NCBI GenBank assembly: GCA_022538095.1
Contig: JAKYXN010000027.1
Span: 1-64,000 of the forward strand
Length of the DNA stretch: 64,000 nucleotides
Direction of reading: 5' to 3'
DNA from: Puniceicoccaceae bacterium K14
GTDB taxonomy: Bacteria > Verrucomicrobiota > Verrucomicrobiia > Opitutales > Opitutaceae
Positions 34,659 through 43,482 of this stretch are shown piece after piece (position 1 is the stretch's first letter; every line of letters starts with the position of its first letter). The position numbers and the translations under genes were made by a program. The notes under the pieces are model-generated. The model saw only the letters and a program-made list of their open reading frames with translations, did not search any database and had not been told where the DNA came from.

Positions 34659-37037
34659 CTATTTTTGTGCCAGCGGCTCACGCTTAGTAGGTTGAGTGCT
34701 AGAGGGTTTAGAAGTCTCGGAAATCACTTTGTTTTCCTTTCCTCCTGGGTAAGCGATTCGTGAGTGCAACGAATTTAGAATAGTGAAGATGAAGCTCTCT
34801 CGGATTTTTGACAAATCTGATAGCGTGATTGGACTTTCGTCTAGTTGTCCGTCTTCGATGTTTACGCTCATGATGCGATCGACGAGTTCTTCGACATTAT
34901 TTGGCGTAACTTTGTGAAGGGAGCGACTGGCAGCTTCAAGGGAATCGGCGATTAGGATTACTGCGTTTTCTTTGGTTTGAGGCTTGGGGCCGTCGTAGCG
35001 GTAGGTCGATTCATGGACATCGGTAGAGGTTCCGCCTTCCGCTTCCGCTTGCTGTATTGCTTTGTGGTAAAAGAACCGAATAAGGTTGGTTCCATGGTGT
35101 TGGCGAATTACGTCGATAACTGGTCGCGGTAATTTGTAAGTTAGCCCAATATTCACGCCTTCTTTAACGTGGCTCTTTATGACCAAGGCACTGAAGGACG
35201 GGCTCTTTTCATCGTGTGGATTGTTGCCATCTCGTTGGTTTTCTGTGAAATAACCTGGCTTTACGAGTTTTCCGATGTCGTGAAACATGCAGGCTACGCG
35301 TGCCATTAGCCCGTTAGTGTTTATGGCGTTGCAGGCGTTTTCTGCTAGGTTGGCAACCATTAGGCTATGATGCCAAGTCCCTGGGGCTTCGAGTTGCATT
35401 CGACTCAAGAGAGGGTGATTGTAATCGCTCAGCTCTAAAAGGGTGATGTCCGTGGTACGTTTAAAAAGGCCTTCTAGAATAGGAAGTAGTCCTACAATAA
35501 CTACGCCTTCTGCTAAGCCAGTTATTAATCCGCCGAGCATTTGATTCGTTATGGTTGACCAAGGCAACTGAGCTACCCAATTGAAGAGCATTGTAAAAAG
35601 GGCGATTGCGGTACCGGCCCAGAAGCAGCTTGCGACAACTCTTCCACGCTTGCGAATCTTGCGGCTGAGGAAGATCGCGATTGCTGAAGAGAGGAAATAC
35701 ATGACGAGCAGATCGAGTCGGTTTCCGAACATGACTGCTGTGAAAAGGCTTATCATCAACGCTGTGAAGAATCCGGGACCGGTACCAATCAAGATCGCTA
35801 CGATAACTGGCGCGAGCATCGTAGGCGTGATGTAAGGCACAATGGAAGAAAAGGCTCCGTCGTAGATGAAGAACTCCAAGTTGCTTAGCTCGAAGCAAAA
35901 GCGGATAAAAGCCAGGTTGCAGACAACAACTAGAGAGAGGAGCCCGAGTCTTCCATTACTTTGGAGTGTGGCTCGATCTTCCATCCGGAAGTAAAACGTT
36001 GCAGCGATAAGCATTGCCAGAACAAGAAGAACGCGACCTGTTAGCTGGGAATCAATTTCGTTGATATCGGCACCATGAAGGTAACGTCTGTATTCGACGT
36101 ACTGCTCGTGTTGCTCAGCGGTGACTTTTGTATCCGGTTCTATGATGCTTGCACCTTTTTGCACTTGTACGATCACTGGTTCGAGACTGTTTAACATCTC
36201 TTGGCGAAGCGTCTCCATTTCGCTCTCGTCTTTGACGAGGTTGGGCTTTAAGCCATCACGAAAAAGTCGTATTACGGATGCAGATACGCTTGGAGGAACG
36301 TTCTGAGCGTTGAGTACAATTTGCAAGGATGTGAGCGCTTCTTGGATCGTTTCGATGCGGCGTTGCCCTATGCCGCCTTCTTGGCCGGCTATGTGGAAGA
36401 GGGCTACGGAATCTTCCCCAAAAGTGAAACTGGATTTGTTCTGATCGTAAATCCCAAGTTTGTAACTTTCACGTAGGCTGATGAGTCCGGTATTGATCAA
36501 ATCACGGCGGGTTTGATGGTCGGCGTAGTCTAAGATCGTAGTTAAGTCTGTTTGCGACAGTCTGTAATTTCCGAGTAAATTGAAGTCTTCGACTGATCTC
36601 CGAATAAAGCGCTCAGCCCCCTCTGCGGAAATATCGCGTTCGATCTCCGAGTAGCGCCGCATTTCGGATAGAAGCTGTCTGACGTGCTCGTTGAATGTTT
36701 CGTAAGGTTCGAGGTCTATGCGGTAGACATGGGGAACTTCGTTTAAGAGCTGTTCTTTGCGCTGGGCGGTTAGGATTTTACTTGGATAAGAAAACCCATC
36801 GGAAGCGATAATTCGAATCGAAGCGACTTGGTTGGGAAGTACCTGAATTGCGGAAGGGCGGATTCCCACAAAACTCGTGAGTACAATCGCGAGAACGGTT
36901 AACACAAAGACGAGGAAAGAGATTGCCCGGCTCTCTTCTAGAAACATGAGAAAGGAGGAAGAGGTCTCGGTCTTCCGCATGCGTTTTTTCTGAAAATGTT
37001 TCTGAAAAAACGCTCTTATCTGCTCTGATACGGGCAT
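34659..37037 (-). CDS. 7TM-HD phosphohydrolase (PgpH-like, candidate c-di-AMP phosphodiesterase)
   Basis: Integral-membrane protein of 792 residues. A first TM helix (ISFLVFVLTVLAIVLTSFVG, about residues 34-54) precedes a large extracytoplasmic 7TMR-HDED domain to residue ~335, then a cluster of further TM helices (about 335-545), and a cytosolic HD domain. The HD motif is ACMFHDIGKLVKPGYFTEN with His586-Asp587; HHSLMVANLAENAC and the later HHGTNLIRFFYHKA supply other metal ligands. Characterised relatives (PgpH) hydrolyse c-di-AMP; whether this organism makes c-di-AMP cannot be seen here. It lies between phoH and ybeY on the same strand with 15 bases to ybeY. Confidence 0.93.
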   Translation of the reverse strand: MPVSEQIRAFFQKHFQKKRMRKTETSSSFLMFLEESRAISFLVFVLTVLAIVLTSFVGIRPSAIQVLPNQVASIRIIASDGFSYPSKILTAQRKEQLLNEVPHVYRIDLEPYETFNEHVRQLLSEMRRYSEIERDISAEGAERFIRRSVEDFNLLGNYRLSQTDLTTILDYADHQTRRDLINTGLISLRESYKLGIYDQNKSSFTFGEDSVALFHIAGQEGGIGQRRIETIQEALTSLQIVLNAQNVPPSVSASVIRLFRDGLKPNLVKDESEMETLRQEMLNSLEPVIVQVQKGASIIEPDTKVTAEQHEQYVEYRRYLHGADINEIDSQLTGRVLLVLAMLIAATFYFRMEDRATLQSNGRLGLLSLVVVCNLAFIRFCFELSNLEFFIYDGAFSSIVPYITPTMLAPVIVAILIGTGPGFFTALMISLFTAVMFGNRLDLLVMYFLSSAIAIFLSRKIRKRGRVVASCFWAGTAIALFTMLFNWVAQLPWSTITNQMLGGLITGLAEGVVIVGLLPILEGLFKRTTDITLLELSDYNHPLLSRMQLEAPGTWHHSLMVANLAENACNAINTNGLMARVACMFHDIGKLVKPGYFTENQRDGNNPHDEKSPSFSALVIKSHVKEGVNIGLTYKLPRPVIDVIRQHHGTNLIRFFYHKAIQQAEAEGGTSTDVHESTYRYDGPKPQTKENAVILIADSLEAASRSLHKVTPNNVEELVDRIMSVNIEDGQLDESPITLSDLSKIRESFIFTILNSLHSRIAYPGGKENKVISETSKPSSTQPTKREPLAQK

Positions 37038-37116
37038 ATCGTTCTTTGACTATCGCTAGTGGAAAAGATTCAAAATACAGCAGAGAGCAAGCCAAACCTT
37101 GTTCTGCTCCTTGGCA

Positions 37117-38097
37117 TTAGTGCCTATTCTGGTACACATCATAGGCTTCTATGATTTGTTGGACCAGGTGGTGGCGTACGACATCGCCTTTCTTGAAGAA
37201 ATGGAACTGTATGCCCTTCAGTCGTTTAAGGATTTTTTGTACCTCTAGCAGCCCTGAGGTTTTAGAGCGGGGAATGTCGATTTGTGTGATGTCTCCGGTT
37301 ATCACCATTTTACTTTCATTTCCAAGTCGGGTGAGGAACATCATCATTTGCTCGGGAGTGGTGTTTTGGGCTTCGTCTAAGATTACAAAGGCATCGCTGA
37401 GCGTTCGCCCTCGCATGTAGGCGAGGGGGGCTATCTCGATGATTCCTCTGTCGATAAATTTCGCAACATCCTCCCTATCAAGCATATCGTAAAGGGCGTC
37501 GTAAAGGGGGCGAAGATAAGGAAGGATCTTTTCCTGCAAGTCGCCGGGAAGAAACCCCAGTGTTTCTCCAGCTTCTACGGCCGGTCGACTGAGGATAATT
37601 CTCTTAACCTTGCCGTTTAGTAGATTTGAAACAGCTGCCGCCATGGCTAGGTAAGTTTTTCCTGTACCTGCGGGCCCGATGCCAAAAACAATATCGTTTT
37701 TCTCGATATCCTTGAGGTACTGCTTTTGCCCGATCGTTTTGGGGATGATGCTTTTTCGCTTCGTCTTGATGACGGTGCTTTCTTCGAAAAGGGAGCGAAT
37801 CTCTTCCTCTTGTCCGTCTGCGATTCCTTTAACGACGTTGTTGAAGTCAGGGCTTTTGATGTTTAGGCCTTGCTCGCGTCCGTGATTGAGAATTTCGAAA
37901 ATCGTTTCAACAGCAGCTACTTGATCTGAGCTTCCATCAATTTGCAGCCATTCGTCGCGGGTAACCAAACGAACATCAAAGCATTTTTCGATGACACTGA
38001 GGTTGGACTCCTTGTTCGCGTACAGTTGGGCGAGATAGCGCGCGTTTGCGAAATGGAGTTTTTTGCTCAGATGGGTGGATTGTTGGGTATCCGACAT
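37117..38097 (-). CDS. ybeZ: PhoH-like ATPase (YbeZ)
   Basis: Cytosolic P-loop ATPase, probably an RNA-associated helicase-like partner of YbeY. Walker A is FGIGPAGTGKTYLAMAAA, Walker B DAFVILDEAQNTTPEQMMMF, and RLGNESKMVITGDITQIDIP is the characteristic PhoH segment; LSRPAVEAGETLGFLPGDLQ also matches. An N-terminal ~100-residue KH-like region (RYLAQLYANKESNLSVIEKC) precedes the ATPase. Length of 326 residues is usual. It is first of the leftward order phoH, 7TM-HD, ybeY, pdxH, and is followed by the HD gene after 79 bases. Despite the name it is not evidently part of the Pho regulon in this window. Confidence 0.95.
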   Translation of the reverse strand: MSDTQQSTHLSKKLHFANARYLAQLYANKESNLSVIEKCFDVRLVTRDEWLQIDGSSDQVAAVETIFEILNHGREQGLNIKSPDFNNVVKGIADGQEEEIRSLFEESTVIKTKRKSIIPKTIGQKQYLKDIEKNDIVFGIGPAGTGKTYLAMAAAVSNLLNGKVKRIILSRPAVEAGETLGFLPGDLQEKILPYLRPLYDALYDMLDREDVAKFIDRGIIEIAPLAYMRGRTLSDAFVILDEAQNTTPEQMMMFLTRLGNESKMVITGDITQIDIPRSKTSGLLEVQKILKRLKGIQFHFFKKGDVVRHHLVQQIIEAYDVYQNRH

Positions 38098-38136
38098 ACT
38101 TCTTTATATGTTTTCTAGGGAAATTGTTAGAGGGCT

Positions 38137-38634
38137 CTATTGCGAATCAAGAGTGTCGCAAGTCGCCTTTAGATGGTCCCACATGGCTGCTAAAGACTGC
38201 GGCAATACTCGAGTGGAACCGAGCACTGGCATAAAATTGGTATCGCCGCTCCAACGTGGTACGATATGCTGGTGCAAGTGTTTTGGGATGCCAGCACCCG
38301 CCGCGGTGCCCAAGTTTAGTCCAATGTTGAATCCGTCTGGGTTGAGAGCTTTTTTCAGGATACGCTTTCCCTTGACCGTTGTGTTAATGAAGCAAAGGCG
38401 CTCGGATTCGCTGAGATCTTCGAGGTCTGGAATTTCGCGATAGGGCAAGATCAGCAAATGGCCCGCATTATAAGGATAGCGGTTCATGATGATAAAGCTA
38501 TGTTCTTCCCGAGAGATGATCAAATTAGCTTTGTCGTCGGTTTGCTGGGGCAGTTCAGCGAATGGGCGACGTTCTTCAGGCGATTTTTCCTGAGTGACGT
38601 ATTCCATTCTCCAGTAGGCGTGAAGATTCTCCAT
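38137..38634 (-). CDS. HIT-family nucleotide-binding hydrolase
   Basis: Histidine-triad protein acting on nucleotide phosphates such as AMP derivatives or Ap4A. The triad is in GIPKHLHQHIVPRWSGDTNF; the N-terminal NRYPYNAGHLLILPYREIPD is the typical HIT substrate strand. At 165 residues it resembles the Fhit/Ap4A-phosphorylase-like branch common in actinobacteria and Verrucomicrobia. Located 39 bases upstream of phoH on the same strand, so probably co-transcribed with the phoH cluster. Confidence 0.93.
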   Translation of the reverse strand: MENLHAYWRMEYVTQEKSPEERRPFAELPQQTDDKANLIISREEHSFIIMNRYPYNAGHLLILPYREIPDLEDLSESERLCFINTTVKGKRILKKALNPDGFNIGLNLGTAAGAGIPKHLHQHIVPRWSGDTNFMPVLGSTRVLPQSLAAMWDHLKATCDTLDSQ

Positions 38635-38711
38635 GAGTAATTAAGGGGTGGAGAATAGAGTTCGTTCGAACCCTGTCAAAGCCTCATGTTTAGTTAGGGC
38701 TAATTGATCAA

Positions 38712-38727
38712 AGTTGTGGTCTTTGTG
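38712..38727. repeat. Partial heptamer repeat CACAAAG/CACAACT (reverse strand)
   Basis: Read on the minus strand, CACAAAG (38721-38727) and CACAACT (38712-38718) stand two bases apart and are followed by TTG, the same spacer as in the array at 2148-2173. It sits just downstream of the AraC gene and looks like a decayed copy of that intergenic family. Confidence 0.3.
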
Positions 38728-38732
38728 GCCTT

Positions 38733-39671
38733 TTAGCTTGCGGAGCGGATCAGCCTGCTAGGGTTTGAGCCAAAAGCTTCTTTGAAGGCTCGAGCAAAGT
38801 GGCTGGCGTTACTGTAGCCTACGGCGTTGGCCACTTCAATAATCGAAGATGCCCCATTGTCTAACAATTCGCGGGCTCGTTCCATTCGTTTTTGTCTTAG
38901 GTAGCCGAATACGGTGTTGTTGAAGCGTTCTCGGAAACCCTTTTTAAGCTTGAACTCGTTTAGGTGAACTTCGCGGCTAAGAGCCGACAAGGAATGAGGT
39001 TCGCTCAGTCTGTTTTCGAGAATTTGTTTGGCGGCGTTGAGTGCGAGCTCGTCTCGATTGAGGGTCGCTGGAACGACTATCTTGCATGGTGAAAAGACTG
39101 GGTGATCTAGTAGTAGGGCGAGCCACTCGAGAGTCTTGGCTTCGGCGATCATGCGTTCGCGAGAATCTTTACCGTCTAGATTGGAGAGGTCGTTGCCTAA
39201 GTTTCGCAGCCTGGTATCCGATTGTCCAACAGCGCAGTAGGGAATGTCAGAGTCTTGCAACTTGGCGTGAATTTGGCTGGAGAATCCCATTAAGCTTTGG
39301 CTCGCCAATGAATCGAATTCTATCCAGTGAAGGCTGCATTCCTTGAAGGCTCGAAACTTGAATGAAGCTCCTGCCGGTTTAGCGAGGAACCAATCTCCGT
39401 TGTTGAGAAGATGAGTCTGGCCTTTGGGTTCCACGAATTCGAAGTGACCTTTTTCTAGAAAAAGGATCATCAAATGGTTTTGGATGGGGAACGTAAGCAA
39501 CTCTTTGTGCTTGAAAGCAGGTATGGTGGCGTTGACCAGCGTCATACCAGGGCGTTGCTCGAAACGAAGAGTTTCGACTGCAGACTCGCCAATAGTTTGT
39601 ACACGCTTAAGGGGAGCCTTAAACGGGCAAAAAATTGGCGGATAGCCTCCTGTCTGTTGTTCGAGTTCCAT
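38733..39671 (-). CDS. AraC-family transcriptional regulator, PchR-like
   Basis: Transcription factor of 312 residues. The N-terminal ~200 residues form a cupin-like sensor part (LMILFLEKGHFEFVEPKG, NGDWFLAKPAGASFKF). The C-terminal AraC domain at ~210-312 has two helix-turn-helices: HSLSALSREVHLNEFKLKKG followed by FRERFNNTVFGYLRQKRMER and ASSIIEVANAVGYSNASHFA, RAFKEAFGSNPSRL. The LKKGFRERFNNTVFGYLR stretch is the form seen in PchR-type regulators of siderophore/iron uptake. It is divergent from the exbB-exbD pair across 470 bases, consistent with control of TonB-linked uptake, which remains inference. Confidence 0.9.
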   Translation of the reverse strand: MELEQQTGGYPPIFCPFKAPLKRVQTIGESAVETLRFEQRPGMTLVNATIPAFKHKELLTFPIQNHLMILFLEKGHFEFVEPKGQTHLLNNGDWFLAKPAGASFKFRAFKECSLHWIEFDSLASQSLMGFSSQIHAKLQDSDIPYCAVGQSDTRLRNLGNDLSNLDGKDSRERMIAEAKTLEWLALLLDHPVFSPCKIVVPATLNRDELALNAAKQILENRLSEPHSLSALSREVHLNEFKLKKGFRERFNNTVFGYLRQKRMERARELLDNGASSIIEVANAVGYSNASHFARAFKEAFGSNPSRLIRSAS

Positions 39672-40141
39672 TTGGATCGCGTCTGAAACTCGAATTGGTG
39701 AAATCTCTCGATAGTTATGTCAATTTGAAATTGAGACGCAGTTGCAAAAGAGATGTTGAAATTTGGAGAGAGGAGTGTCTTGGAGTGTGTTCTAGGCAGG
39801 GCCGTCTCAGCGGAAATTTGTCGCTTGTAGACAATTTTTGCAGGCAAAAATGGGATGGTTCTCACTTATAAGAAAAATATGTAGTAAAAATAGTACTACT
39901 TGGTATACTGAAAAATCACATCAAATCGATGTTGTTCGATAGTGTTTTAGCTTAATGGCAGCCCTTTCTATCGGTTCCCATATTTGGGAAATTGGGGACG
40001 AACGGCAATACTATCATCAAATGAATAGGTGCCCCCAAATAAACCAGATCGGCACCGAATTTTTTGTGAACAAGCTCAAGTGTTGACGGTCAGTGTCACC
40101 GGATTATCTAAATTAATGATAACGTTAGGACTTAGCTCCCC
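39672..40141. promoter_or_regulatory. Divergent intergenic region between the AraC gene and exbB
   Basis: A 470-base stretch without a convincing gene. It must hold both promoters. A TTGACG at 40083-40088 with a poorly matching AT-rich -10 zone at about 40104-40113 could be the exbB promoter. A GTAGTA/TACTAC inverted repeat with 7-base loop lies near 39882-39900. No Shine-Dalgarno precedes exbB (GCTCCCC before ATG). Confidence 0.35.
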
Positions 40142-40699
40142 ATGATTGATATTTTAAAAGACGCAGGTATTTTTGTTTATCCCTTAACTGTATGCTCCCT
40201 TTTAGGTGGCTTCATTATCTTCGAACGCCTGTTTTCCCTCCGACGGGGGGCGATCTTGCCAACTTATCTGGTCGAAAACGTGGTTTCTGCGAAGGACCTG
40301 AAAGGTGATCGGCATTCGTCTCTCGGCCGAATTATCGATTATTGGCATCAACACAAAAAGGATGATGGAGCTGTGAAAGCCTATGCTCGTTTGGAAGTAA
40401 ACAGAATGGAACGCGGCCTTGTCTTTTTGGAAATTATCATTGGGGCAGCTCCGCTACTAGGGCTTCTTGGAACTGTGACCGGTTTGGTAACTGTTTTTGG
40501 CAATGTTTCTGCAGATACTGGTTTACCAGATCCAGCGGCGTTCACTCAAGGAATCGCCCTCGCACTCACAACGACGGTCATTGGTCTTGCAGTGGCCATT
40601 CCATGTTTGATCGCCAATGGTTACTTGCAGCGTCGAGTTGAGACCTATGCAGTACAGATGGAATCGCTCCTCGAGCAAATGGGACTCAAGGACATATGA
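40142..40699 (+). CDS. exbB: MotA/TolQ/ExbB proton channel protein
   Basis: Inner-membrane proton channel subunit that with ExbD energises TonB, or with TolR the Tol system. Three hydrophobic segments are visible: GIFVYPLTVCSLLGGFIIFE near the N-terminus, EIIIGAAPLLGLLGTVTGLV, and IALALTTTVIGLAVAIPCLI. The last two form the conserved PF01618 core with the T-G-L-V-T-V-F loop. At 185 residues it is short, like ExbB of Bacteroidetes/Verrucomicrobia. The stop codon overlaps the exbD start (ATGA), showing tight coupling. No tonB is next to it. Confidence 0.93.
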   Translation: MIDILKDAGIFVYPLTVCSLLGGFIIFERLFSLRRGAILPTYLVENVVSAKDLKGDRHSSLGRIIDYWHQHKKDDGAVKAYARLEVNRMERGLVFLEIIIGAAPLLGLLGTVTGLVTVFGNVSADTGLPDPAAFTQGIALALTTTVIGLAVAIPCLIANGYLQRRVETYAVQMESLLEQMGLKDI

Positions 40700-41091
40700 G
40701 TTTACTTGTGAGAAAACGCCGCAAGGCAGCCATAGATATCATTCCTTTGATGGATGTATTAACTATTTTGATATTCTTCTTTTTAGTTAGTATGCAGTTC
40801 AAAGAAATGACAACCTTGAATCTAACTTTGCCGACGATCGAATCAGCAGGCAAGAATGAGTTTCCTGATAAAATTCAAATCGGCATCGACGAGGAAGGAA
40901 TCGTGTATTTGGAAAATAAGGTAATAGATGTTGAGCAGCTCAAAGAGGTAATCTCTGAACTGTCAGGGATCAGTAATGACATACCGGTTTTAATAAAGGC
41001 ACACAACACAACTCCACTGCAGACGATTACGGATGTGATGGACGCCTGCCGTCTGAATGGACTGAGCAAGATTCGTTTGCAATCGCGGTAA
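40696..41091 (+). CDS. exbD: ExbD/TolR biopolymer transport protein
   Basis: Partner of ExbB; a single N-terminal TM helix with the functional Asp (AIDIIPLMDVLTILIFFFLV) is followed by a periplasmic domain of about 95 residues ending in a helix/strand unit (TDVMDACRLNGLSKIRLQS). Size of 131 residues is standard. Start overlaps the exbB stop by four bases. It is convergent with the chemoreceptor gene 79 bases downstream. Likely powers the TonB receptors encoded at 10.7-12.8 and 52.8-55.0 kb, and others elsewhere, by inference. Confidence 0.93.
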   Translation: MSLLVRKRRKAAIDIIPLMDVLTILIFFFLVSMQFKEMTTLNLTLPTIESAGKNEFPDKIQIGIDEEGIVYLENKVIDVEQLKEVISELSGISNDIPVLIKAHNTTPLQTITDVMDACRLNGLSKIRLQSR

Positions 41092-41170
41092 CCGATGTAT
41101 TTTCAGTTTATCTGTTTTGCATCAGAATACCGGATGTGCGTGAAGACCATATTTTGCTAATGTCGGACGA

Positions 41171-43087
41171 CTAATTGTGATTGAAGTCGAGGAGCTGTGG
41201 TGATTGGCCACGTGATTTGACGTCGAATGTATCGTCGTCAAAAGAGGCGGCAATCTTATTTGTGGTTCCGTGGGTGTTTCCAACAAGCGCTTCAAGTTGT
41301 CTAACGCAGCCTTCCAAATTGCGTGCTTCGGCATTTAACTCGGCGGCGGTGCTTGCAGTTTCTTCAGATGAAGCCGCATTTTCTTGCGTTGTGCGGTCCA
41401 TGTCTGTCACTGCAGTATTAATTTGATCAATACCAACTTTTTGCTCTTGAGCGGATTGAGAGACTTCTTCGATAATAGTGGTAACTTCTTTGGTTTTTCC
41501 CAAAATAGTATTGAACCGCTCTGAGAGTTGTTTGCAGATGGCTTCGCCACCTTCGCTCTTTTGGGTTGCATCGGAGATACGTTCAGAAGTTTGCTTGGCT
41601 GCAGACGCACTTCTTTGGGCAAGGCTACGAACCTCGTCGGCTACCACAGCAAATCCAGACCCAGCTTCGCCTGCTCGAGCGGCTTCGACTGCTGCGTTCA
41701 GCGCTAGGATATTCGTTTGGAAAGCGATTTCATCGATTGTGTTGATGATTTCGGAAATATCTTTGCTCGATTCCCCGATAGCTGTCATTGCGTTTTCCAT
41801 CGCTTCCATTTCGGTGCACCCGGATTCTGCCTGAACCTTTGTTTCTGCAGCGACTTGTTGAGCCTTAATCGCGTTGTCAGTCGACTTTCCGACCATCGAG
41901 GCGATTTCCTCTAATGAGGCGCTGGTTTCTTCTAGGGTTGATGCCTGTTGGCTTGAGCTTGTCGCTAGCTTTTCGGAATTATTGGATACTTGGGCCGATG
42001 ACTGGCTAGAATGGTCGGCGGCACGTTGAAGCGATGTTACAACCGACAAAAGACTTTTCATCACTCTGCTTTTCACAAAGAAGGCTATTATAAGTGAGAG
42101 TACTAAGCTTCCGAGGCTTCCCCACAAGGTTATATTAAATGTGCGGGCTCCGTCGGCAGCGGTGAGCTTTCCAATCTCGAGACAAGCATCTATGCTGTGA
42201 TGGGCAATTTTTTGACTCGTGTAGATTACGCTGTGAAGAGATTTTACTACTTCCTTTTCTAAGGTCATGAGCTCGGTCCAATGGCTACCCAATGAGCTTA
42301 GAGCTTGGTGGTATATTTCTCGGGATTGATCTGCTTCTTTGAGCATTTTTTCCTCCGCTTCTGTGCCTGAAAATTCTTTAAACAAGCTTTCCAAAATGCC
42401 ATTTGTGGTATCTAGGCCTTTGAGAGCTTGATCAATGTATTTGGAGTCACGATACGTCTGTGCTCGAAGCGTTGCAATTTGAGCTTCCTCGAAAGTCTCG
42501 AGGATATCGTGCAGTCGCTCGATGATTTCGAATTCTTTTACTGTGCTTGGCGTGAGAGAGGAATTTGAAAGAATCGAATGAAATTTATTTCGGCGGGATT
42601 TGATTATAGCGTGTAGGTCTTTTTCGAATATGTCTGAAGACTCTCTCATTGCGACACTGACTTTTTCGATCTCGACTGCGTCTTTTTCGATACGCTTTGC
42701 AAGACTGTCAATCTTGTCTTTCTCATTTTCGATATCCCTGATGGGTGTTTTAAATTGATGAAGGTCTTGGAATTCATGGATTAGCGACTTCGTCGAGTCT
42801 GCGTTTTTTGTGAAAGAAGCAGATTTTTTGTAGAAAATGTTCATCGCCTTTTCGTCCCCGTTATGGATGAAATACTCAAGTTCAGCCATCATTTCGGACG
42901 CGTTGCTCGCCATTTCCTCAGACGCGGAAGAAACCGGGATGTACTCGGAGGCGAGGGTTTTTGATTCGTTTACAACGGTGTTGAGGCTTCTTAACGACAC
43001 TGCAGCGATGACTGCCGTGCAAATAGCCAAAAGGCTAAATCCAAGAAGGATTTGGCGGCCGATTGTCATATTATTTATAAATTTCAT
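41171..43087 (-). CDS. Methyl-accepting chemotaxis protein without obvious HAMP domain
   Basis: Transmembrane chemoreceptor of 638 residues. TM1 ([20 protein letters not shown]) is followed by a ~280-residue helical sensor of the four-helix-bundle type, TM2 ([15 protein letters not shown]) and directly a cytosolic coiled coil. The signalling tip is [20 protein letters not shown] with [20 protein letters not shown], highly conserved among MCPs. Between TM2 and the methylation helices there is too little sequence for a complete HAMP, an unusual point. A short tail ending LLDFNHN follows; no CheR-binding NWETF peptide. No other chemotaxis or flagellar gene is in this window. Confidence 0.93.
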   Translation of the reverse strand: MKFINNMTIGRQILLGFSLLAICTAVIAAVSLRSLNTVVNESKTLASEYIPVSSASEEMASNASEMMAELEYFIHNGDEKAMNIFYKKSASFTKNADSTKSLIHEFQDLHQFKTPIRDIENEKDKIDSLAKRIEKDAVEIEKVSVAMRESSDIFEKDLHAIIKSRRNKFHSILSNSSLTPSTVKEFEIIERLHDILETFEEAQIATLRAQTYRDSKYIDQALKGLDTTNGILESLFKEFSGTEAEEKMLKEADQSREIYHQALSSLGSHWTELMTLEKEVVKSLHSVIYTSQKIAHHSIDACLEIGKLTAADGARTFNITLWGSLGSLVLSLIIAFFVKSRVMKSLLSVVTSLQRAADHSSQSSAQVSNNSEKLATSSSQQASTLEETSASLEEIASMVGKSTDNAIKAQQVAAETKVQAESGCTEMEAMENAMTAIGESSKDISEIINTIDEIAFQTNILALNAAVEAARAGEAGSGFAVVADEVRSLAQRSASAAKQTSERISDATQKSEGGEAICKQLSERFNTILGKTKEVTTIIEEVSQSAQEQKVGIDQINTAVTDMDRTTQENAASSEETASTAAELNAEARNLEGCVRQLEALVGNTHGTTNKIAASFDDDTFDVKSRGQSPQLLDFNHN

Positions 43088-43482
43088 GTCTGGTAGTAGA
43101 TTTGAGAGGTTCTGGGAAGAATGGAATAAAGGGATACCCGATCTTGGGCAAATGAGTAATCGGCTACGAATTCGTAGACTTAAGCCAGTGATTGAGCAAA
43201 AAAGTACTCATTGATTTTTGTTTGAACTTAGCTTGGGTTATTTTTCTAAGTATTTGCCCTTGTGTACCTTAGTGGGAGATGTACACTATTTGTTAGTGTT
43301 AAATATTTTATGACAAGGGTTTGGAGCGAGTTTACCTGTGTAACTTATCTCAGGAATCGTCATCCGAATGGCTGGCCGCCTATGCTTATGTACTTGGTCT
43401 AGGTTGATAGGCCACCTCATGTTTTTACGAAAATAGTTAAGTCACCAGACTGTCACCCAAACAATTAGTACCCTTGCTCATA
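43088..43482. other. Gene-free stretch upstream of the first giant lyase
   Basis: About 395 bases between two divergent genes. No protein-coding frame of convincing composition, no tRNA or hairpin terminator found. It should contain the promoters for the chemoreceptor and the lyase; AT-rich stretches around 43290-43312 (TTAGTGTTAAATATTTTATG) are possible promoter sequence, but no clear consensus. Confidence 0.4.
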
